From Niebla homalea (taxonomy: Eukaryota > Ascomycota > Lecanoromycetes > Lecanorales > Ramalinaceae): 64,000 bases of DNA. The stretch spans positions 496,001-560,000 of the forward strand of contig JAHGAU010000010.1 in the NCBI GenBank assembly GCA_019925105.1, given 5' to 3'. Shown one piece after another: positions 59,763 through 64,000 of this stretch (within the stretch, counting starts at the first letter, position 1; each line of letters starts with the position of its first letter). Under the pieces are notes generated by a model. It saw only the letters and a list, made by a program, of their open reading frames with translations. It was not told where the DNA came from and ran no database searches. The translations under genes were made by a program, and so were the position numbers.

Positions 59763-60673
59763 GCATATCTTAGCGGTAGGCTCCTACTTCAATGCCATGA
59801 ATCTTATGATGATGCAAACATTACAAGCATTGCTAGCCTTCTGCCAAACCTCTTGGACCATTACGAACTCAGAGAAACCAACTGCTACAATTGCCAAAGG
59901 TGGTGTCACATCAAACTTACGAAATCTTTCAGCCCAGGTATTGATGGATTCGTTGCATACGCTCAAGAATTGCCACTCCAGGGTGATAACGACAGCCTTT
60001 TTTTTATGTTACTGTTTTGATGACGGGATGTCCAAATTCAGAGATTCAGAAATGCCCTGTCACAGTTCTTGAGTCGAGTCAGGTACATAGCTTTCGTTAA
60101 TAAAATATATTCTACGCTTTCATGATACCATCTGTAGGTTCCTTCAACCACCAATGGCCGAAGAGAAATGGTGGCCATACGTTGAAGGCTAAGCTTGGGC
60201 ACGGATGGTGGGATAGTGGGAAAATCGGATCTAGGTGCATTTCGCCACTTAGCTAGACTTGAGGCCGAAGACATGAGAACGTGTTCTGCTATGATGTACA
60301 AAACCACGGGACAATGTCTGAGGGCATGTTGTCACGTTTTGGTATTGTAGAGGCGGGTGGTGGCATGAGGTGTTTGAAACGCGTACACATATGGGTATCT
60401 CACGAAGAGATCGAGCCATATGATGGAAGGCACGTGAATTTCTGCGTGGTAGGCAGGTTGGACATCGATGTCCGTTGAAGGTGGTTATGAAGCTATGTAC
60501 TGGGATAGATATCCTAACATCTCAGGTACGCCAAAGCTAAACTCCAACCAAAATTTCCCTCCAAGGCCGCCCCCCCCCCCAAAAACCCGTTCTCCAAATT
60601 CATCTCCAAAAAAAAAAGAAAAGTGTCAATGCACCCCTCTTCGCCAAAATTCCAGACTTCCATCCCGCTTCTT
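59763..60673. other. Convergent intergenic region between NOG1 and the DUF4185-like gene
   Basis: 911 bases with the two 3' ends. A run of C then A (60570-60585) and an A-run (60606-60617) are present close to the end of the downstream gene. I see no gene or RNA. Confidence 0.5.
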
Positions 60674-62302
60674 CTAATACTCAAAACTCAATCTAAACAT
60701 GGTGATCACCCCCGGCGTCCCCCAACTGACCAGCACCTCCTTCCCATCCCCACTGGGCAACAGCTCCGGATGGCAATTGACCCCATAATGCATCTTCCCT
60801 TCAGTCCCGCCCGCTCTGGCCTCCGCGCCCCCCAGGACGGGGTAATGGTCGCCCCACGGCCCGTAAGGTGTATCGGCAAGATGAAAACCTCCAGCCGACG
60901 CCATATTCGATGTCCACAGCATGTATTTGGCGAGGTAGGGGTTGTACATGATGGAACCCTGGGCGTTGCTGACGGGTGGTTTGGGGGTCCCGGACATGCC
61001 ATAACCGTCGGCCGAGGCGGTAGTTGCGGGGATGGTGCCGGGGGAGTCCCAGGTTCCATCGTTCTTGAGGAATTGGTATTGCGTGGGATCGAAGGCTGAG
61101 GAGTCCTTGACCCTGCCGACCGTCACGGGGCCAGAGGAGGTGCCAGTACTGGCGCTGTTGCTGTAGATGTAAACGTATCCGCCCGGGTTGTTGGGAGGGG
61201 CAGGGGAGGCGCGGTTTGGGTTGTAGACTGCAAAACTGCCGATCTGGAGTTTGTCGGCGCCCCAGAGGAGGCCCTCCTTGCGCGTGGCGATGGGCGTGAT
61301 GTCGCCCAGTGTGACGTGCAACATCGCCTGCCCCTTTGTAACGGCGTCGGTGGTGGTGCCACGAAAGATCTCCCATGCAAAGGCTATCCCCTCGCCATCG
61401 GCCACTTGTGCGACATTGCTGGTGTCCATGCCGTATTTCGTTCCCTGAGGCGGAACAGGGTCAGGATCTGGCGATCCAGTGAAAGGTTTCGCGAAGTCGG
61501 CGTTGTTAAGGTTGGTGACGCCTTTGGTGTCGACTTCGAGAGGGTTGTCGATGGAGCCGTAGAAGGCGGCGCCCATGCTGAAACCGTAGTAGGTGCCTGA
61601 CTGGGAAGTGCCTAGAGTGTCTCCGAAGTTCCAGAACGGCCGGCCGTCGATGGAAGAGGTGCGGCCTTTGTCCCAGCTGATCTTGTACATTGTGTTGGAG
61701 AATAGGGCGCCTGGAGGGAGGCCTTGGGAAGCGTTGGTGCCGGAAAGGATGTCGAAGGTCCATTTGGAACCTTTATCGGTGGTGAAAGTCGCACCAGACG
61801 GGGGAAAGTCTTTCGCTGTGGCTCCTGAAGCTAGGGGGATTTTGTGACTAGTAGCTTTTTGTTCCGTTGCTACAGATGGGACGGAGGAAGGGACCGCTGT
61901 TGGCAAGCTTGGTAGGGTAGCTGTTGCAGGCGTGGCGTGCTCAGTAGATGGCACTTTTGTCGCTGAGCCATCGGGGAGCATGCAGTAAGCGTACCCTAAA
62001 AAGTGTGCACAAGTCAGTGCTCGTGTTTCTCAGACTTCGGGGCTTCGATTGAACTTCTCGAGAACTAGAGCCAATGAAGCATGACATTTTCTGTGGTAGC
62101 ACTAATATCGATCGGTGCCAGATATTTCAAGCGTGACGGTAGAAGGGATATATATGGGGATTGCGCGGTAAGTACCTTGACCATCTTCATGGCATAAGTC
62201 GGGAGTACCGTTGCCATCGAAATCATATCGCTTCGACAATATTGGGCCAGCCAAGATAGTTGAAGCCAAGAAGAAGACGAAGAAGAAGAGGAGGAGGCGC
62301 AT
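60674..62302 (-). CDS. Secreted DUF4185-like protein with a Ca-binding-like N-terminus
   Basis: The model has two exons, 62302-62176 and 61995-60674, with one 180-nt intron (donor GTACTT, acceptor TTTTTAG), giving 482 aa. The joint gives 'HEDGQGYAYCMLPDGSATK'. A strong signal peptide (1-18) is followed by a Lys-Arg pair at 24-25 (Kex2-like cleavage) and the loop 'DFDGNGTPD' with the D-x-D-G-x-G pattern of calcium-binding dockerin/EF-like loops. A Thr/Ser/Pro/Ala linker (about 50-90) leads into a ~380-residue domain with 'FWNFGDTLG', 'LLWGADKLQIGSFAVY' and 'YNPYLAKYMLWTSN', and near the end 'YGPWGDHYPV' and 'HYGVNCHPELL'. These repeated Trp/Gly/Asp blades are like DUF4185 or five-bladed beta-propeller glycosidase-like proteins. 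Enzyme activity is unproven. The intron is longer than all others in the window, so a small missed exon is possible. Confidence 0.75.
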
Positions 62303-63724
62303 ATCTATGAAAATGTCGTTTTGAGAATGTGAATGTTATGTATGTGTGTTTTCAAAGGAAGGATTTCTTGCATGAAAGAAAAGAAGAAGCGAATGTCTTG
62401 GACAGGATGTCCTTGCTAAAGATTGATCAAGAATTGGCAAAAAAAGAATGTGTCTTGCGAGAGGAACAAATGAATGAAGAATGAACAGAGGTGAAGACGG
62501 AGGACCTCGATCAGGTGCATTATTAAAGTCCCATGCGTCCGGTTTACCTTCGCTGATTGTAGTTGACCTCTTCCCAACAGCTACACCGCCTGGTCGTGCA
62601 ATCACATCCACATAGAGGTTAGCTGGGGAAAATTTTGTTTCACGCTTGCACCAAGGGAATGGTACACCCAATGACAGATGAATAGATCGAGGAGGACAGC
62701 ATCTTCGAGAACATCACGAGCCTCTTACTATGCTGCTCTGCTCTAAGATATGCAGAGCTGATATCTGCACTCGATTCCATCCTGTAGCTAGGGTTTGCCC
62801 ACAAGCACGAGGTATCAAAGTTGACGCTGTACCACCACAGACCAAGGCAGGCCCATTTCAGATTGATTAAGCAGTTTCAGTGCCGCAATGACACATCATC
62901 CAATGTCTCATCGTGTCAAGTCTAGTCTCAAACCAACACCGAAACATTTTTCATTCGATTCGCAATCGGTGTGTTCACAAAGACTTTGGATGTTGGCGGC
63001 TGCCTAGAAGCGTGCCTGACATTTGATAGGGGCTTTCTTCGGACTACGTAAATACATCAGGTGATAATTTGCCAAAATACGAATGGAGTTGATGGAGTTG
63101 TAGAACGACTCTAGGGTTTGCCGATTTCGTTGAAAACTGCAGTGAGGAATGCTTAGTACGATGCGTAAATCCAGAGACATTGATCAAATTGGAGAAACTA
63201 CCACTGAGATTTATCTGGTCATCACAAGCGTCTGGTTTCCTTGAGGATCAGTGGATATCTACCCGGACGTAGATTTTGAGCCACCGTGTAGAATATCTGA
63301 TGTTTTGTAAAGGGTGTGCTTGTTCTTGAATAGAATGTGTTTACCATTCTCGCAGGGGCGCTCGGATGTATACCATGCTAAGACACTTGTTGGGCTGTGT
63401 ATGCCAATTCACCGCCGTACAGCAGATCTCATGCAAGCATGCGGGGGCTTCTGAAGCAGTAATAATCACCTTTGCAGTGGATAGTCTTCCAGTTATAAAC
63501 CTGTACACATCATGACTCGTAGATCCCATGTCATTAAAATGAGCCAGCTATGACAGAAACCTCGGCCGCTCACAATTCGTTAAGACTTTTCGATACGAAT
63601 GGCAAACGGTGTGTGACACAAGGCTGAAGAGTCCGAAAGCTAGCCTTGCTACCGATCGCTGCTGTTCAGGACCCACAACGAGGCATCATCGGCTGTCTCC
63701 TATCTTTACGTACACTATATCAAT
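62303..63724. other. Intergenic: upstream regions of the DUF4185-like gene (-) and the kinase-like gene (+)
   Basis: About 1.4 kb in normal composition. The open frame 62671-62336 (minus, 111 codons) has no recognisable domain. No tRNA, rRNA or repeat was found. Confidence 0.5.
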
Positions 63725-64000
63725 ATGTCCTCGATTGCGGTTTGGCAGAACTACGGATTCACCTCCCTCATGGAGCGGCCATTTTCCAGAGTCAGTGTAA
63801 GCGGCCTGAAGCACCAGGACAGTTCCAACAGATTCCTGCAATTTTTGGCGCTTGCTCAAAGATTCAGCATCCAGTTTTTGGAGATCACCTGGCAACCGGC
63901 GAGACCAGAGATAGGGCGTGGCGGAACTTCAAGAATCAATGAGGACCTTGCAAAGATCCAGATGTCGTTCGCGTTCAAACGCTTTGCTGACGATGGTTGA
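63725..64000 (+). CDS. Start of a protein-kinase-like gene, cut by the window edge (partial)
   Basis: From the ATG at 63725 the frame reads 91 codons. Its later part, 'RFLQFLALAQRFSIQFLEIT' followed by 'WQPARPEIGRGGTSRI' and 'LAKIQMSFAFKRF', resembles the segment that precedes the kinase domain in a large Pezizomycotina family of Ser/Thr-kinase-like proteins (typical form: F-L-x-I-T-W-Q-P-A-L ... G-x-G-G-T-x-x-I ... Q-x-S-F-A-F-K-R). The kinase domain itself would lie beyond the window. The TGA at 63998-64000 may be real or may fall in an intron that begins GTTGA. An intron around 63797-63830 is also possible. Weakly supported. Confidence 0.45.
   Translation: MSSIAVWQNYGFTSLMERPFSRVSVSGLKHQDSSNRFLQFLALAQRFSIQFLEITWQPARPEIGRGGTSRINEDLAKIQMSFAFKRFADDG

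Noticed and set aside
42834..62302. A secondary-metabolite or other biosynthetic gene cluster
   Set aside because: The genes belong to unrelated housekeeping or surface functions; no synthase, cytochrome P450, transporter or pathway regulator is present.

Overview
The window is a piece of a filamentous ascomycete (Pezizomycotina) chromosome with two sharply different halves. The signs are many 45-80 nt GT..AG introns with TACTAAT/CTGAC-like branch sites, typical fungal proteins (mannitol-1-phosphate 5-dehydrogenase, Tim21, a Glo3-type ArfGAP, a SUR7/PalI-type membrane protein, Nog1), and repeats that carry the mark of repeat-induced point mutation (RIP). No species is claimed. All gene models were built by eye from splice signals and reading frames; where stated, exon lengths sum to a whole number of codons.

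Left half (1 to about 42,600): a very AT-rich block in which CpA/TpG is almost absent, as expected from RIP. No intact gene was found. It is a nest of dead retroelements. There are four copies of one LINE-type element that ends in a (TGAT)n/(ATCA)n tail: 1-2621 on +, partial; 3087-~8870 on -; 10240-11264 on -, 5'-truncated; and 34143-39981 on -. There are Ty3/gypsy relics at 11277-~16270 (-), ~17920-19761 (+), and one copy now split into 21740-23223, 31665-34142 and 39982-41511 (-). A different 8.4-kb LTR retrotransposon with 142-bp LTRs (23224-31664) splits the first two of those pieces, and a LINE splits the second and third. Target-site duplications at the joints support this order. Two solo LTRs, a perfect 22 x 11-bp minisatellite, a ~330-bp dispersed repeat and a cluster of inverted repeats next to the boundary complete the block.

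Right half (about 42,700-64,000): ordinary, compact gene space of roughly 50% GC. In order: enoyl-CoA hydratase/isomerase (-), uncharacterised 640-aa protein (-), mannitol-1-phosphate 5-dehydrogenase (-), SUR7/PalI-like membrane protein (-), TIM21 (-), divergent GLO3-type ArfGAP (+), convergent Cdc25/rhodanese-type phosphatase (-), Cys-rich single-pass membrane protein (-), divergent NOG1 (+), convergent secreted DUF4185-like protein (-), and the beginning of a kinase-like gene (+) at the right edge. The genes serve unrelated housekeeping roles (fatty-acyl or CoA metabolism, mannitol cycle, mitochondrial import, COPI traffic, 60S ribosome assembly, cell surface). There is no sign of a biosynthetic cluster.

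No new molecular system was found. The most informative parts are the dated, nested transposon stratigraphy and the repeats inside it that escaped RIP.
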